DNA of 59,738 bases from Actinophytocola sp. Its GTDB lineage: Bacteria; Actinomycetota; Actinomycetes; Mycobacteriales; Pseudonocardiaceae. The notes under the pieces are model-generated. The model was not told where the DNA came from. It saw only the letters and a list, made by a program, of their open reading frames with translations, and searched no databases. Shown piece by piece: positions 59,620-59,738 of this stretch (its first letter is position 1; the number at the start of each line of letters is the position of its first letter). The stretch lies in assembly GCF_009379765.1 (NCBI RefSeq), contig NZ_WHTD01000034.1:1-59738 (forward strand), written 5' to 3'. The position numbers and the translations under genes are program-made.

Positions 59620-59738
59620 TCACTTGTCTCGCCGGCCCAGCTTCCTGCTGGCGGCGTTGCCGGTCCGCCCGAGTACAACCCGGTACGAGGACGAACCGGC
59701 GCCTTGCCAGCAGAAACCTGGATCCGCCGAGATAAGCA
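59620..59738 (-). CDS. C-terminal end of an unidentified gene (window edge)
   Basis: A minus-strand frame open from the edge to a double stop (TGATGA, 59617-59622) reads ...SSSYRVVLGRTGNAASRKLGRRDK. The last 25 codons have typical G/C third positions, while those nearer the edge are less convincing. It could be the basic tail of a gene starting beyond 59738, convergent with the protease. Confidence 0.35.
   Translation of the reverse strand, partial: LISADPGFCWQGAGSSSYRVVLGRTGNAASRKLGRRDK

Noticed and set aside
1..59738. Prophage, integrative element, IS element or replication origin
   Set aside because: No integrase, transposase, terminase, capsid, plasmid replication or tRNA-bounded att repeat was seen; the isolated DnaA boxes are too few for an origin.

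Overview
The window is about 60 kb of very GC-rich DNA with strong G/C preference at third codon positions, many GTG starts and many short gene overlaps (ATGA, GTGA). Gene content and order point to an actinomycete chromosome, most likely of the Pseudonocardiales type. From memory, the backbone sir-cysH ... lepA ... ATP-grasp/alpha-E/transglutaminase ... rpsT, holA, comEC, comEA, degV, octT, phosphatase, rsfS, nadD ... proB, obg, rpmA, rplU, rne follows the order of Mycobacterium tuberculosis Rv2391 to Rv2444c. This is therefore core chromosome with lineage-specific genes inserted, not a plasmid or prophage.

Layout. 1-1000: a partial AraC-type regulator and an SRPBCC protein. 1000-6770: assimilatory sulfate reduction (sir, small zinc-ribbon protein, cysH, cysD, cysN, sirohydrochlorin chelatase) in one tightly overlapping operon, preceded by a 29-codon leader peptide and a hairpin that look like an attenuator. 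6930-13620: secreted protein, aldo/keto reductase with a MerR-type promoter, enoyl-CoA hydratase, an anchored barnase-like RNase with its barstar, small enzymes, two facing 21-bp tandem arrays and a Uma2 protein. 13700-17830: lepA, two decayed gene remnants, a MocR regulator. 17880-25740: FAD oxidase, methyltransferase with ArsR, a second ArsR, an anchored protein, the ATP-grasp/alpha-E/transglutaminase operon, an EamA transporter. 25750-30860: an ABC exporter divergent from an SPFH / ribbon-helix-helix / AAA+ unit, sharing a 16-bp palindrome. 31000-40520: rpsT, a cell-wall-hydrolase-like protein, holA, SAM-riboswitch-controlled thrC, a penicillin-binding-like hydrolase, comEC, comEA. 40660-46990: degV, octT, phosphatase, rsfS, an inserted secreted SGNH hydrolase, nadD and a RecQ-like helicase. 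47090-49630: a decayed flavoenzyme cluster (truncation, deletion junction, frameshifts). 49680-57900: TetR, proB, obg, rpmA, rplU, rne and a TIGR03936-type protein with a probable CTG start. 58070-59740: a secreted subtilase and the edge of one more gene.

A recurring control feature is a TANNNT -10 hexamer 6 to 9 nt (usually exactly 7) upstream of the start codon, indicating widespread leaderless transcription. Where such a box fixes a start, that start was used.

The least-understood systems here are the ATP-grasp/alpha-E/transglutaminase operon, the SPFH-RHH-AAA unit with its palindrome, the sulfur-operon leader peptide, the facing minisatellites and a short DNA word (GTCCACATYGG) that recurs inside unrelated genes using rare codons.
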